60,073 bases of DNA from RGIG5612 sp045601405 (GCA_045601405.1 JAZRZO010000071.1:1-60073); one strand, 5' to 3'. Shown: positions 17,277 through 27,568, numbered from the stretch's first letter. Made by a program: numbers and translations. Notes: generated from the sequence alone by a model not told the origin.

Positions 17277-17412
17277 AGGCTGATAAAACTTTTCTTCCTT
17301 TAGCTCTTCTTGCGGCCAAAACTTTTTTCCCGCCGGGAGTTCTCATTCTTGCTCTAAAACCATGAACCTTTGCTCTTGATCTTTTTTTTGGCTGAAATGT
17401 CATCTTACTCAT
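17275..17412 (-). CDS. rpmH: ribosomal protein bL34
   Basis: A 45-residue, highly basic large-subunit protein with the classic TFQPKKRSRAKVHGFRARM core and the KKVLAARRAKGRKVLSA end. The start at 17412 has AAAGGAGGTGGAAG ahead of it; the longer in-frame ATG upstream overlaps the promoter and is rejected. Confidence 0.97.
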   Translation of the reverse strand: MSKMTFQPKKRSRAKVHGFRARMRTPGGKKVLAARRAKGRKVLSA

Positions 17413-17451
17413 AAGACTTCCACCTCCTTTATTTCTCAAAACAGCACTCCG

Positions 17452-17480
17452 ATTATAAGACACATAAAATTAACCGTCAA
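17452..17480 (-). promoter_or_regulatory. rpmH promoter
   Basis: On the minus strand TTGACG, a 17-base spacer and TATAAT. It drives the leftward ribosomal/membrane-insertion operon from the edge of oriC. Confidence 0.85.
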
Positions 17481-17732
17481 GCCTGATTTTTCAAAAAACC
17501 CTTATTTTTCAGGCATTTCTTTCTGATATTTTTATCCACATTATGTTTATAAGTTGTCGGTAACTATTATCCGGGGTTTTTATCCACATTTTTTCAACTC
17601 CATGTTAACAAAAATTTGGGTATATCTTCGCTACGATTTTATTGAATTCTTTCCTTATATATATTAAAATATACACAGACTTTAAAGCGGCGATATTTAC
17701 CGCTTTTATTAATGTAAACAGGAGGTTTTTTT
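17481..17732. other. oriC: chromosomal replication origin (oriC), dnaA-proximal part
   Basis: An AT-rich stretch between the divergent rpmH and dnaA genes. Two perfect DnaA boxes TTATCCACA are present at 17532-17540 and 17580-17588. The strand bias of the genes flips here and rpmH/dnaA flank it, as in most Firmicutes. The AT-rich block downstream of the boxes is a candidate unwinding element. A second AT-rich gap lies between dnaA and dnaN (19098-19355); there I see only an imperfect box (TTATCCTTA, minus strand, near 19220). Confidence 0.88.
17642..17670 (+). promoter_or_regulatory. dnaA promoter
   Basis: TTGAAT, 17 bases, TAAAAT, 63 bases before dnaA and downstream of the two DnaA boxes, so autorepression by DnaA is plausible. 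Confidence 0.6.
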
Positions 17733-19097
17733 ATGCTTGATATGATAAAAGAAAAATGGCCTGCTATAATGGAATATTTAAAACAGGAGCATGATATTTC
17801 CGATATTTCTTTTAATACATGGCTAAAACCTCTGGAAGTCGTTTCTGTAGAAAATGATACCATAGTGATCGTTGTTCCGGAAGAGTCCATCGGTCTCCAA
17901 TACATAAGAAAAAAATATTACCTTCCGCTGAAGGTTTGTATCGAAGAGGTAACAGGATCCGCATTTGAAATAGAATTTGTTCTTCCCGATCAGCTTAAGG
18001 AAAGTGAGGTGCTTGTTTCCGGAGCCGAAAGCAGCAATCAGATGGATGTTTTTGAGGCTGCCGGTCTTTTCCCCGAATTCACGTTCTCTTCATTTGTAGT
18101 AGGCGAAAACAATAATCTCGCACACGCTGCGGCTCTTGCGGTTGCTGAATCCCCGGGAGAGATATATAACCCATTGTATATTTACGGCGGCTCAGGTCTC
18201 GGTAAAACTCACCTTATGCAGGCTATCGCCCATTTCATACTCCAGAAAAATCCCCAAATGAAGGTTCTTTATATCACCTGTGAAACCTTTATGAATGAAC
18301 TTATAGAAGCTATACGCGTAAGCAACGACAATCCCACCGCAAATACACAGTTCAGGGATAAATATCGTAATGTGGACGTGCTTCTGATAGACGATATACA
18401 GTTTATCAGCGGAAAAGCCAGTACTCAGCAGGAATTTTTTCACACTTTTAACGCATTATATGAAAAGAAAAAACAGATCATCATATCCTCGGATAAACCT
18501 CCCAAGGAAATAGACAACCTTGAAGAAAGATTATGCTCACGTTTTCTCTGGGGTCTTCCTGTGGATATTCAGTCTCCAAATTACGAGACCCGTGTAGCAA
18601 TACTTAAAAAGAAGATAGAACTTGCCAATGCCCCTGATATTCCGGAGGATGTTATCTCATATATTGCAACCAACGTAAGCTCAAACATCAGGGAGCTCGA
18701 AAGCGCCCTTAATAAGATAATCTTCTATTCCAAGCTTACTTCTTCGGAAATAACCCTCGCTTTTACCGAGGATGTTCTTAAAGAGCTTATAACCAATGCT
18801 CAGAATGAAGTTACTCCCGACATGATAATAAAAATAGTCGCAGAGCATTTTGATATTCCTATTTCCGACATCCTTTCAAAAAAGAAGACCCAGGAAATAG
18901 TATATCCGAGACACCTGTGTATGTATCTTTGCCGCATACTTACCGATGTTGCCCTTTCTCTTATTGGAAAGAAGCTGGGAAACAGAGACCATACCACTAT
19001 CATCCACGGAGTGGATAAGATACAAAAAGAAATGGATAAAAACGAAAAAGTAAGAAAAGATATAGAGATATTAAAAAAGAAGATCATACCTTCATAA
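17733..19097 (+). CDS. dnaA: chromosomal replication initiator DnaA
   Basis: Opens oriC and recruits the helicase. All four domains are present in 454 residues: the N-terminal interaction domain, a short linker, the AAA+ domain (Walker A GGSGLGKTHLMQ near 150, Walker B VLLIDDIQFISGK near 215) and the C-terminal DNA-binding domain with the signature LGNRDHTTIIHGVDKI. The ATG follows AGGAGG with a T-rich spacer. The linker is short, as in many anaerobic Firmicutes. Confidence 0.98.
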   Translation: MLDMIKEKWPAIMEYLKQEHDISDISFNTWLKPLEVVSVENDTIVIVVPEESIGLQYIRKKYYLPLKVCIEEVTGSAFEIEFVLPDQLKESEVLVSGAESSNQMDVFEAAGLFPEFTFSSFVVGENNNLAHAAALAVAESPGEIYNPLYIYGGSGLGKTHLMQAIAHFILQKNPQMKVLYITCETFMNELIEAIRVSNDNPTANTQFRDKYRNVDVLLIDDIQFISGKASTQQEFFHTFNALYEKKKQIIISSDKPPKEIDNLEERLCSRFLWGLPVDIQSPNYETRVAILKKKIELANAPDIPEDVISYIATNVSSNIRELESALNKIIFYSKLTSSEITLAFTEDVLKELITNAQNEVTPDMIIKIVAEHFDIPISDILSKKKTQEIVYPRHLCMYLCRILTDVALSLIGKKLGNRDHTTIIHGVDKIQKEMDKNEKVRKDIEILKKKIIPS

Positions 19098-19355
19098 ATG
19101 CACCATATTTCAACATATCAATATTTTTACTGTTAAAAAAACGTTTTTACTTTGTTAAAAGATTTTACGGAAGATAAGAAAATAAAAATATCAACAGATT
19201 GTGACGGATCTGTATACATAAGGATAAACAGCCGTTTTTCCGTTAACAACGGGCAGAAACAGCCTTTTTAACAAAATCACAGCGCCTATTAATATTACTA
19301 AATTAATATATAGTTATATATACAGACATCTTTCTTTGAAAGGAGAAATACACAA

Positions 19356-20456
19356 ATGAAGATTACTTGTGCAAAAGCAGACCTTTTGAACGGACTTAAT
19401 ATCGCAATGAGGGCTGTTCCGTCAAAAACAACACTTCCTATATTGGAATCTTTTCTTATAGACGCAACCGGCGATATAAGAATAATAACCAATGATAATG
19501 ACATGGGAATAGAAACTGTCATTGAAGGAAAAGTGGAAAATCCGGGAAAGATCGCGCTTAACGCAAGACTGTTGAGTGAAATAGTAAAAAAGCTTCCGGA
19601 AAATCAGGTGGTTATTGATACAAGTCCAAGCTTTAAGGCCAAGGTTACCTGTGAGGAATCAGTTGCCGTAATAAACGGAAATAATCCTGACGAATTCCCG
19701 GAGCTTCCAAAGGCTGCAACGGAAAATAAGATATCCGTTTCCCAGTTCACATTAAAGGAGCTTATAAGACAGACTATATTTTCGATTGCCCAGAATGATA
19801 CTAACACGATAATGAGGGGTGAACTTTTTGAGGTCAACGGAAAAAATATCAAAGTCACATCATTAGACAGCCACAGAATATCAATAAGAAAAGAAGAACT
19901 TTCGGAAGAATATGAACCATGTAAAGTGATAATCCCCGGAAAAACGTTAATGGAGATAAGCAGGATAATCGCAGGGGAACGCGAAGAAATCGTTGATATA
20001 ACATTTGACAAGAAATTTATCAAATTTATGTTTGACAATACCACAGTAATATCAAGAGTCATAGAAGGAGAATATTTTAATGTAGATCAGATGATATCTC
20101 CGGATTATGAAACAGTGATAAAGATAAATAAAAACGAATTTTTAAACAGCGTGGACAGAGCCTTTACCCTTACAAGGGAAGGTGAGAAAAAGCCGGTGAT
20201 ATTAGATATTCAGGATGGAGAGATAAATATAGACATATCTTCATCCGTAGGAACGATGAATTCACATCAATACATAAAAAAAGACGGAAAGGATATAGTG
20301 ATAGGCTTTAATCCCAGATTTTTTATCGAAGCATTAAGAGTGATCGATGATGAAGAGATAGAAATATATTTTGTGAATTCAAATGCTCCATGTTTTATAA
20401 AAAACAGCGATGAAACATATATTTATATCATCCTTCCGGTAAATATAAACAGATAA
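19356..20456 (+). CDS. dnaN: DNA polymerase III beta subunit (sliding clamp)
   Basis: The ring-shaped processivity clamp; 366 residues is the standard length for three clamp subdomains. It contains typical motifs such as AVPSKTTLPILESFLIDA near the N-terminus, and its end (FVNSNAPCFIKNSDE, IYIILPVNIN) contributes to the peptide-binding pocket. AAAGGAG precedes the ATG. Its stop overlaps the start of the next gene (TAATG). Confidence 0.98.
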   Translation: MKITCAKADLLNGLNIAMRAVPSKTTLPILESFLIDATGDIRIITNDNDMGIETVIEGKVENPGKIALNARLLSEIVKKLPENQVVIDTSPSFKAKVTCEESVAVINGNNPDEFPELPKAATENKISVSQFTLKELIRQTIFSIAQNDTNTIMRGELFEVNGKNIKVTSLDSHRISIRKEELSEEYEPCKVIIPGKTLMEISRIIAGEREEIVDITFDKKFIKFMFDNTTVISRVIEGEYFNVDQMISPDYETVIKINKNEFLNSVDRAFTLTREGEKKPVILDIQDGEINIDISSSVGTMNSHQYIKKDGKDIVIGFNPRFFIEALRVIDDEEIEIYFVNSNAPCFIKNSDETYIYIILPVNINR

Positions 20457-20665
20457 TGAAAAAGATAATCCTAAGAGAAGAATATATAAAGCTGGGACAG
20501 GCGCTGAAGGCAGCAGCTCTTACAGGCAGCGGTGCCGAATCAAAGATGGTCATCGCGGAAGGGCTTGTCAAAGTCAACGGAACTGTGGAATATCAAAGAG
20601 GAAAAAAATTATATGAAGGTGACAGGGTTGATTTTGACGGAAGATCTGTTCTGATATGCAAATAA
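20456..20665 (+). CDS. yaaA: S4-domain RNA-binding protein YaaA (RlbA)
   Basis: A 69-residue S4-domain protein (KLGQALKAAALTGSGAESKM, LVKVNGTVEYQRGKKLYEGD), always found between dnaN and recF in Firmicutes. It shares one base with dnaN and its last codons overlap the start of recF by 10 bases. Its function is not settled; ribosome-related RNA binding is proposed for homologues. Confidence 0.93.
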   Translation: MKKIILREEYIKLGQALKAAALTGSGAESKMVIAEGLVKVNGTVEYQRGKKLYEGDRVDFDGRSVLICK

Positions 20666-21744
20666 GAGAATTAGAGCTTAACAATTACAGAAATTACGAA
20701 TCCTTGAAGATCAGTTTTTCTCCGGACATAAATATCATATACGGGGAAAATGCCCAGGGAAAAACAAATATCCTTGAAGGCATATATATGTGCGGCCTGG
20801 GAAGGAGTCACAGAAACAGCAGGGAAGGCGACATCATAAAGCAGGGAAAAGAGCAGGCACACATAAAAGGCGTTTTTGAAAAGAACGGCGTAAAAGCCCG
20901 GATCGATATCCATCTTAAAAGAAGCGGCGGAAAGGGCATTGCCATCAACAGGATACCTATCCACAGGATAAGCGAGCTTTACGGAAAGATAGGAATAGTC
21001 ATATTTTCACCTGAGGATCTTGAAATAATTAAAAAGGGTCCGGCGGTACGCAGAACTTTTATGGACAGAGAGCTTTGTCAGGTGGATCCCATATACGTGG
21101 AAGACCTCATCAGCTACTCAAAAATATTAAAACAGAGACATGAACTGCTAAAAAAATACAATGAACTGAAAAATGAAGAGATTGGGCAGACCCTTGAGGT
21201 ATGGGATATACAGCTTGTGAATTACGGAAACAGGATAATAGAGAGAAGAAGAAGATTTATAAAAGAAATAAACGGAAGCATATATGATATCCACAAGGAG
21301 TTAACAGGGGGAAAGGAAAAATTAAGCCTGGTATATAAGCCATCAGTAGAGGAAGAAGATTTCTATGAACAGCTTCTTAAAAACAGAGAAAAGGATCTTT
21401 ACAGAAAACAGACCTCCTGCGGTCCTCACAGAGATGACCTGGTATTTTATGAAAGCGGAAAGGATCTTAGAGTTTTCGGAAGTCAGGGGCAGCAAAGAAG
21501 CAGCGTTCTTTCCCTTAAGCTTGCCGAGATAAAAATGATGGAAAAGGAAAAAGAGGAAAAACCCATACTATTGCTGGACGATGTCCTTTCGGAACTCGAC
21601 AGAAGCCGTCAGATGAAGCTTCTTAAGGGGATAGGAGGCACGCAAACGATAATAACCAGCACAGGAATGGATGAATTCATAGAAGGAGAACTGGAAACAG
21701 CCAAAAAGTTTTATATAAAAAACGCGGCAATATCAGATAGATAA
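20656..21744 (+). CDS. recF: DNA replication and repair protein RecF
   Basis: An SMC-like ATPase of the RecFOR gap-repair pathway, which loads RecA at gaps. Walker A YGENAQGKTNILEGIY is near residue 30, the signature GSQGQQRSSVLSLKLAE near 275 and Walker B PILLLDDVLSELD near 300. The 362-residue length is typical. It overlaps yaaA and lies 12 bases before gyrB, so dnaN-yaaA-recF-gyrB-gyrA look like one operon. Confidence 0.97.
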   Translation: MQIRELELNNYRNYESLKISFSPDINIIYGENAQGKTNILEGIYMCGLGRSHRNSREGDIIKQGKEQAHIKGVFEKNGVKARIDIHLKRSGGKGIAINRIPIHRISELYGKIGIVIFSPEDLEIIKKGPAVRRTFMDRELCQVDPIYVEDLISYSKILKQRHELLKKYNELKNEEIGQTLEVWDIQLVNYGNRIIERRRRFIKEINGSIYDIHKELTGGKEKLSLVYKPSVEEEDFYEQLLKNREKDLYRKQTSCGPHRDDLVFYESGKDLRVFGSQGQQRSSVLSLKLAEIKMMEKEKEEKPILLLDDVLSELDRSRQMKLLKGIGGTQTIITSTGMDEFIEGELETAKKFYIKNAAISDR

Positions 21745-21756
21745 GAAGGACGTAAA

Positions 21757-23703
21757 ATGGCAGAAAATCAAGATTTACAAAACACAGAAGTAACAGCGGA
21801 ATACGGAGCCGATAACATCCAGGTGCTTGAAGGCCTGGACGCTGTGAGAAAACGCCCCGGAATGTATATCGGCAGCATATCCTCAAGAGGCTTGCACCAC
21901 CTTGTTTATGAGATAGTGGATAACGCAGTGGATGAGGCGCTTGCGGGATACTGCACGGAGATAACCGTAACCATAAATCCCGATAACAGCATAACGGTTA
22001 AAGACAACGGCAGAGGTATTCCCACCGGCATAAACCAGAAGGAGGGAGTCTCCGCAGTAGAACTGGTCTTTACCAAGCTTCATGCAGGCGGTAAGTTCGG
22101 AGGAGGCGGATATAAGGTATCCGGCGGACTTCACGGTGTGGGAGCCTCGGTTGTAAATGCTCTTTCAGAGCATCTTGAGGTAACTATCTGCCGGGAGGGA
22201 AAGATACACCACCAGGAATATTCCAGAGGGCACGCAAAAAAAGACCTTCAGGTATTGGGTGACTGCCCTCCGGAGAAAACAGGTTCGGAGGTAACCTTCC
22301 TTCCTGACAAGCAGATATTCGAGGAGACCGTATATGACTATGGCATTCTTCAGCGCCGCTTAAGGGAAATGGCCTTCCTTACAAAAGGTCTTAAGATCAA
22401 CCTTATAGACACAAGAGAGGGCCGCGAACAGGAGAAGACATTCCACTACGAAGGCGGAATAAAGGAATTTGTAACATATATCAACAGAACCTCAACAGCT
22501 CTTTATGATGATGTGCTTTATTTTGAAGGCAGCAGAAATAACGTGGCTGTGGAGGTTGCCATGCAGCACAACAACGGCTACAACGAAGGAATCTATACCT
22601 TTGTGAACAATATCAACACGCCGGAGGGCGGCACACATATGGAGGGTCTTAAAAGAGCCCTTACCCGTGTGTTCAATGACTATGCGCGCAGGAACAGGAT
22701 ATTAAAAGAAAAAGAAGAGAATCTCTCGGGAGAAGACATCCGGGAAGGCTTAAGCGCGATAGTGTCCGTAAAGGTGGAGGATCCCCAGTTTGAAGGGCAG
22801 ACTAAACAGAAGCTGGGAAACAGCGAAGCCAGAACGGCCGTTGAATCAGTAGTGAGTGAGCAGCTCACATATTATCTGGAGCAGAACCCGCAGGTAGCGA
22901 AAACCATCTGCGAAAAATCACTCCTGGCGCAAAGAGCAAGGGATGCTGCAAGAAAGGCAAGAGAGGCAACAAGAAAAACACCGCTCTCGGGCGGCTCTCT
23001 TCCGGGAAAGCTGGCGGACTGCTCAGATAAAAACCCGGAAAACTGTGAGATATTCATAGTAGAGGGTGATTCCGCCGGAGGAAGCGCTAAAAAAGCCCGT
23101 ATAAGAAAGACACAAGCTATACTTCCGCTCCGCGGAAAAATACTCAATGTGGAAAAGGCAAGGCTGGACAGGATATTGGGCAATGCGGAGATCCGCACGA
23201 TGATAACCGCCTTCGGCGCGGGCATAGGCGAAGACTTCGATATCGAAAAGCTCAGATATCACAAGATCATCATAATGACGGATGCCGATGTTGACGGAGC
23301 GCACATCGCTACCTTGCTGCTTACATTTTTCTATCGCTTCATGCCGGAGCTTATAAAGCAGGGCTATGTTTATCTGGCAAAGCCCCCGCTGTATCAGGTG
23401 ACAAGAAACAAAAAGCAGTACTACGCATATTCTGACGCGCAGCTTAACGATATCCTGGAGGAGATAGGCAGAGATAACCAGAACAAGATCCAGAGGTATA
23501 AGGGGCTGGGAGAGATGGATGCGAGCCAGCTTTGGGAGACCACGATGGATCCGGAGACGAGGATACTTTCCAGAGTTTATATAGATGAGGAAAATCCGCA
23601 GGATCTGGACGCAACCTTTACCACACTGATGGGGGATGAGGTTGAGCCCAGAAGGGAATTCATTGAAACAAACGCGAAATATGCAACAAACATTGATATT
23701 TAA
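21757..23703 (+). CDS. gyrB: DNA gyrase subunit B
   Basis: The ATPase subunit of gyrase. The GHKL ATPase domain (EIVDNAVDEALAGYC, VKDNGRGIPTGI, GGLHGVGASVVNALS), transducer domain and TOPRIM domain (EGDSAGGSAKKAR and DADVDGAHIATLLL) are complete, ending in the usual GDEVEPRREFIETNAKYA. 648 residues, with no large insertion. Confidence 0.98.
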   Translation: MAENQDLQNTEVTAEYGADNIQVLEGLDAVRKRPGMYIGSISSRGLHHLVYEIVDNAVDEALAGYCTEITVTINPDNSITVKDNGRGIPTGINQKEGVSAVELVFTKLHAGGKFGGGGYKVSGGLHGVGASVVNALSEHLEVTICREGKIHHQEYSRGHAKKDLQVLGDCPPEKTGSEVTFLPDKQIFEETVYDYGILQRRLREMAFLTKGLKINLIDTREGREQEKTFHYEGGIKEFVTYINRTSTALYDDVLYFEGSRNNVAVEVAMQHNNGYNEGIYTFVNNINTPEGGTHMEGLKRALTRVFNDYARRNRILKEKEENLSGEDIREGLSAIVSVKVEDPQFEGQTKQKLGNSEARTAVESVVSEQLTYYLEQNPQVAKTICEKSLLAQRARDAARKAREATRKTPLSGGSLPGKLADCSDKNPENCEIFIVEGDSAGGSAKKARIRKTQAILPLRGKILNVEKARLDRILGNAEIRTMITAFGAGIGEDFDIEKLRYHKIIIMTDADVDGAHIATLLLTFFYRFMPELIKQGYVYLAKPPLYQVTRNKKQYYAYSDAQLNDILEEIGRDNQNKIQRYKGLGEMDASQLWETTMDPETRILSRVYIDEENPQDLDATFTTLMGDEVEPRREFIETNAKYATNIDI

Positions 23704-23715
23704 AAGAGGTACTTA

Positions 23716-26253
23716 ATGGACGAGCATATATTTGACAAAATAGAAGAAGTTGATCTTAAGCAGACTATGGAAAACTCCTACATCGACTACGCCATGAGCG
23801 TTATCGCCTCCAGGGCGCTGCCGGATGTAAGAGACGGACTTAAACCTGTTCAGCGACGTGTGCTGTATTCCATGATAGAGCTGAACAACGGACCGGACAA
23901 GCCTCACAGGAAATGCGCGCGTATCGTCGGCGATACTATGGGTAAATACCATCCTCATGGTGATTCCTCTATTTACGGTGCGCTCGTAAATATGGCGCAG
24001 GAATGGTCAACCAGATATCCGCTGGTGGACGGTCACGGAAACTTCGGTTCAGAGGACGGAGACGGGGCTGCCGCCATGAGATATACAGAGGCAAGGCTCT
24101 CAAAGATAGCCATGGAAATGCTGGCGGACATTAATAAGAACACAGTGGACTTTGTTCCCAACTTTGACGAAACGGAAAAAGAACCGGTGGTGCTCCCGGC
24201 AAGATATCCAAACCTGCTCGCGAACGGAACCACAGGTATCGCAGTGGGAATGGCAACTAACATACCGCCGCATAATCTCACAGAGCTTATAGATGCCGTA
24301 GTAAAGATAATAGACGACAAGATTGCCGACGTGGCAACAAGCGTCGAGGATATAATGCAGATAGTCAAAGGCCCGGACTTTCCCACAGGAGCAACCATCC
24401 TTGGCAGAAAGGGCATAAACGAAGCCTACCGGACCGGCCGCGGAAAGATAAGGATACGGGCCGTAACAGAGATAGAACCGATGGAGGGCGGAAAAAACCG
24501 CATAGTCGTCACGGAACTCCCGTACCTTGTGAATAAGGCAAAGCTGGTTGAAAAGATCGGCGAACTGCACAGGGATAAAAAAGTGGACGGCATCGTGGAC
24601 ATCAGGGACGAGACGGATCAGACCGGCATAAGGGTCGTGGTTGAGCTGAGAAAGGATGTTAATCCGAATGTCATCCTGAACCAGCTTTATAAGCACACCC
24701 AGCTTCAGGACAGCTTTGGAGTGATAATGCTTGCGCTGGTAAATAACGAACCTAAGATATTCAACATCCTGGAGATGCTCTCGCACTATCTCAAGCATCA
24801 GGAGGACGTTGTAACCAGAAGGACAAAATACGACCTGAACAAGGCGGAGGAGAGAGCCCATATTTTAGAAGGCCTGCTCATAGCCCTTGACAATATAGAC
24901 GAAGTTATCCGGATAGTCCGCTCAAGTCGCACCACCCAGGAGGCAAAGAACGGCTTGATGGAAAGGTTTGACCTGGATGATGTTCAGGCGCAGGCAATAG
25001 TCGATATGCGTATCCGCGCTCTCACCGGACTTGAAAGAGAAAAGCTGGAGGAGGAACACGCGGAACTTCTTGAAAAGATAAAATATTACAAGGCTATCCT
25101 GGCAGATGAGAAAATGCTGCTGGGAGTCATCAAAGAAGAGATCATCGTGTTAAAAGATAAATATGGTGATGAAAGAAAGACAACTATCGGTATAGACGAG
25201 GGAGAATTAGAGGACGAGGACCTTATCCCGGATGAGAGCACCGTCATAACCATGACAAGGCTTGGCTATGTAAAGCGCATGGATATAGACAACTTCAAGG
25301 CTCAGAACCGCGGAGGCAAGGGCATCAAGGGAATGCAGACTCTGGATGAGGATGTGATAGAGAGCATGTTCATCACAACAACTCACCATAACCTCCTGTT
25401 CTTTACCAACACAGGAAGAGTATATCGCCTTAAGGCATATCAGATACCGGAGGCGTCAAGGACTGCAAGAGGCACGGCGATAGTCAACCTTCTTTCCCTT
25501 CAGCCCGGCGAATCAATAGCAACAGCCATGGTCGTGGAGGATTTTGACGGAGCAAAGAACCTTTTAATGGCCACAAAGAAGGGCCTTATCAAGAAAACGC
25601 CTCTTGCGGACTATAACAACATAAGGCAGACCGGTATCATCGCCATCAGTCTTAGAGAAGGGGATGAGCTGATAGATGTTGATATGACCGACGGAAACAG
25701 AGAGATCATCCTCATTTCAAAGAACGGCCACAGCATCAGATTTAATGAGAAAGAGGTCAGGGAGACCGGGCGTTCATCCATGGGCGTTACAGGCATGAAG
25801 CTCAGAGGAGACGACGAGGTCATCACTCTGGCGCTTGATGTCCAGGGAGAGGCTATTCTATTCGCGACGGAAAACGGAATGGGCAAGAGGACGCGTTTTG
25901 ATGATTTCAACGCGCAGCACCGCGGCGGAATGGGCGTTCTCTGCTACAAGATAACGGAAAAAACCGGAGTGCTCGTAGCTGCCAGGGCTGTGGACGATGA
26001 TGACCAGATCATGCTCATAACAAACGAAGGAATAGTTATGAGAATGCCGGTGGATGGAGTTTCAGTCATAGGAAGGAACACCTCCGGAGTAAGGATAATG
26101 AATGTTGACCAGAAAGAGAGCATAAAGGTTGCGCAGATGGCCAAGCTGCCGGCGGAATTCATAGAAGAAGACTCGGACGATACAGCGGCCGGAGAGGACA
26201 CAGACGCAGCGACCGCAAATGAAGAGGAAGGCACACAGCAAACCAGGGATTAA
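23716..26253 (+). CDS. gyrA: DNA gyrase subunit A
   Basis: The DNA-cleaving subunit of gyrase. The catalytic tyrosine is Tyr123 in AMRYTEARLSK, the quinolone pocket reads HPHGDSSIYGALVNMAQ, and the GyrA box needed for wrapping is QNRGGKGIKGM near residue 530. Six beta-propeller blades follow, then a disordered acidic tail (rich in Asp, Glu, Ala, Thr). The pocket position equal to E. coli Asp87 is Gly88 here, while the Ser83 equivalent is kept. The gene lies 12 bases after gyrB. Confidence 0.98.
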   Translation: MDEHIFDKIEEVDLKQTMENSYIDYAMSVIASRALPDVRDGLKPVQRRVLYSMIELNNGPDKPHRKCARIVGDTMGKYHPHGDSSIYGALVNMAQEWSTRYPLVDGHGNFGSEDGDGAAAMRYTEARLSKIAMEMLADINKNTVDFVPNFDETEKEPVVLPARYPNLLANGTTGIAVGMATNIPPHNLTELIDAVVKIIDDKIADVATSVEDIMQIVKGPDFPTGATILGRKGINEAYRTGRGKIRIRAVTEIEPMEGGKNRIVVTELPYLVNKAKLVEKIGELHRDKKVDGIVDIRDETDQTGIRVVVELRKDVNPNVILNQLYKHTQLQDSFGVIMLALVNNEPKIFNILEMLSHYLKHQEDVVTRRTKYDLNKAEERAHILEGLLIALDNIDEVIRIVRSSRTTQEAKNGLMERFDLDDVQAQAIVDMRIRALTGLEREKLEEEHAELLEKIKYYKAILADEKMLLGVIKEEIIVLKDKYGDERKTTIGIDEGELEDEDLIPDESTVITMTRLGYVKRMDIDNFKAQNRGGKGIKGMQTLDEDVIESMFITTTHHNLLFFTNTGRVYRLKAYQIPEASRTARGTAIVNLLSLQPGESIATAMVVEDFDGAKNLLMATKKGLIKKTPLADYNNIRQTGIIAISLREGDELIDVDMTDGNREIILISKNGHSIRFNEKEVRETGRSSMGVTGMKLRGDDEVITLALDVQGEAILFATENGMGKRTRFDDFNAQHRGGMGVLCYKITEKTGVLVAARAVDDDDQIMLITNEGIVMRMPVDGVSVIGRNTSGVRIMNVDQKESIKVAQMAKLPAEFIEEDSDDTAAGEDTDAATANEEEGTQQTRD

Positions 26254-26323
26254 CAGCAAATATACTTCATAGTACAGGTATCAGAGGATATGATCTGCGG
26301 AAAGAAAAAATGAGGCTTAAGGA

Positions 26324-27568
26324 ATGGACAAGTCACTTAAGGCAGAAGCATTAAAATACGCAAAGCATTTTGCTGCCGTCCTTGGCGTACCTTGTTCCGT
26401 TATAGAAATAGAGACCGGAGAATATGAAACGGACAGGGATGAAAACGGCATAGATGTCTGTCGGAGCTGTCAGCACACAGAATGCAGAGGAAAGGAGCAG
26501 TTCCTGTACGGTTGTAAAGAGGCGTACCGCTGGGACGGACTTTACACCTTCCACTGCCATCAGGAGATGGTGCTTATCTGCGCGTCTATCGCAAGCGAGA
26601 AGGGAGAACTTTCGGCGGGCATGGTCATCGGGCCGGTATTTCTTGATAACAAGGAGGACGTTATCTCCAGATGCGGGGGCAAGAAATTAATAGAGGCCCT
26701 GAAACAGGCTCCGGAGTTTGCGCCCTACAAGATACAGGCAATGGCTGAGATACTTGCCGGAATATGCGGAAATCTTTCAGATCTTTCCCACGGAAAAGCC
26801 GGAAGATACTTCTACAGACAGGAGAGCCTTCTGAATGCTCTTTATGTGGAAAGGATGAAGGCCAGCGAGACCAGCGACTACTACACCTATCCGATAGCGG
26901 TAGAGCGTAAGCTCCGCACGGCGGTAAGAAACAGGGATAAAGAGGGGTCACAGACTCTGCTGAACCAGATACTCGCGCATATCTATACATCAAACAACAA
27001 TAACCTTGCGGCGATCAAGCCCAGGATAACCGAGCTTATAGTAGTGCTTTCAAGAGCGGCGGTCGATGCGGGCGCGGATATTAACGAGATATTCCTGATA
27101 AATGAGAATTTCACGAGAAACATCGAGGATTTTAACAACCTGGAGGATCTGAGCATCTGGGTCACAAATATGCTGCAGAGATTTATCTCATTTACCTTTG
27201 AATTTGATAAGGTTAAGCATGTGGACGCAGTGTATAAGGTGATCGAATACATTAAGGCAAACTTCCAGAGAAGGATGAGTCTTGAGGAGATAGCTGCAAG
27301 CACATATCTCAGCAAGACATATTTGAGCTCACTGTTCAAAAAAGAAACAGGCTACAGCATTTCCGAATATATCAATATAGTCCGGATAGAGCGGAGCAAG
27401 GCTCTGCTGCTGGAGGAAAACATAAGCATAATAGAAATAGCCAACATCTGCGGCTTTGAAGATCAGAGCTACTTTACCAAGGTTTTCAAGCACATTGTGG
27501 GGATAACACCTAAAAAATACAGAGAAACACGTGGAAAAAACTCAAAAAAAAGGAGTTGTAAAAAATGA
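26324..27568 (+). CDS. PocR-domain AraC-family transcriptional regulator
   Basis: A 414-residue regulator. The N-terminal PocR sensory domain (about residues 10-165) has the expected cysteine cluster (VCRSCQHTECRGKEQF and a later GCKEAYRWDG) that may bind a metal or small molecule. A linker follows, then two AraC helix-turn-helix motifs (MSLEEIAASTYLSKTYLSSL and SIIEIANICGFEDQSYFTKV, about residues 310-405). The stop overlaps the start of the hydratase gene by four bases (ATGA), so it very likely controls or senses something tied to that enzyme. The ligand is unknown. Confidence 0.88.
   Translation: MDKSLKAEALKYAKHFAAVLGVPCSVIEIETGEYETDRDENGIDVCRSCQHTECRGKEQFLYGCKEAYRWDGLYTFHCHQEMVLICASIASEKGELSAGMVIGPVFLDNKEDVISRCGGKKLIEALKQAPEFAPYKIQAMAEILAGICGNLSDLSHGKAGRYFYRQESLLNALYVERMKASETSDYYTYPIAVERKLRTAVRNRDKEGSQTLLNQILAHIYTSNNNNLAAIKPRITELIVVLSRAAVDAGADINEIFLINENFTRNIEDFNNLEDLSIWVTNMLQRFISFTFEFDKVKHVDAVYKVIEYIKANFQRRMSLEEIAASTYLSKTYLSSLFKKETGYSISEYINIVRIERSKALLLEENISIIEIANICGFEDQSYFTKVFKHIVGITPKKYRETRGKNSKKRSCKK

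Noticed and set aside
19098..19355. Second DnaA-box cluster between dnaA and dnaN
   Set aside because: The region is AT-rich, but only one imperfect box is visible, so I do not call a bipartite origin from sequence alone.
24100..24861. Long minus-strand open frame (253 codons) inside gyrA
   Set aside because: It is the antisense of a highly conserved gyrA segment; composition explains the lack of stops.
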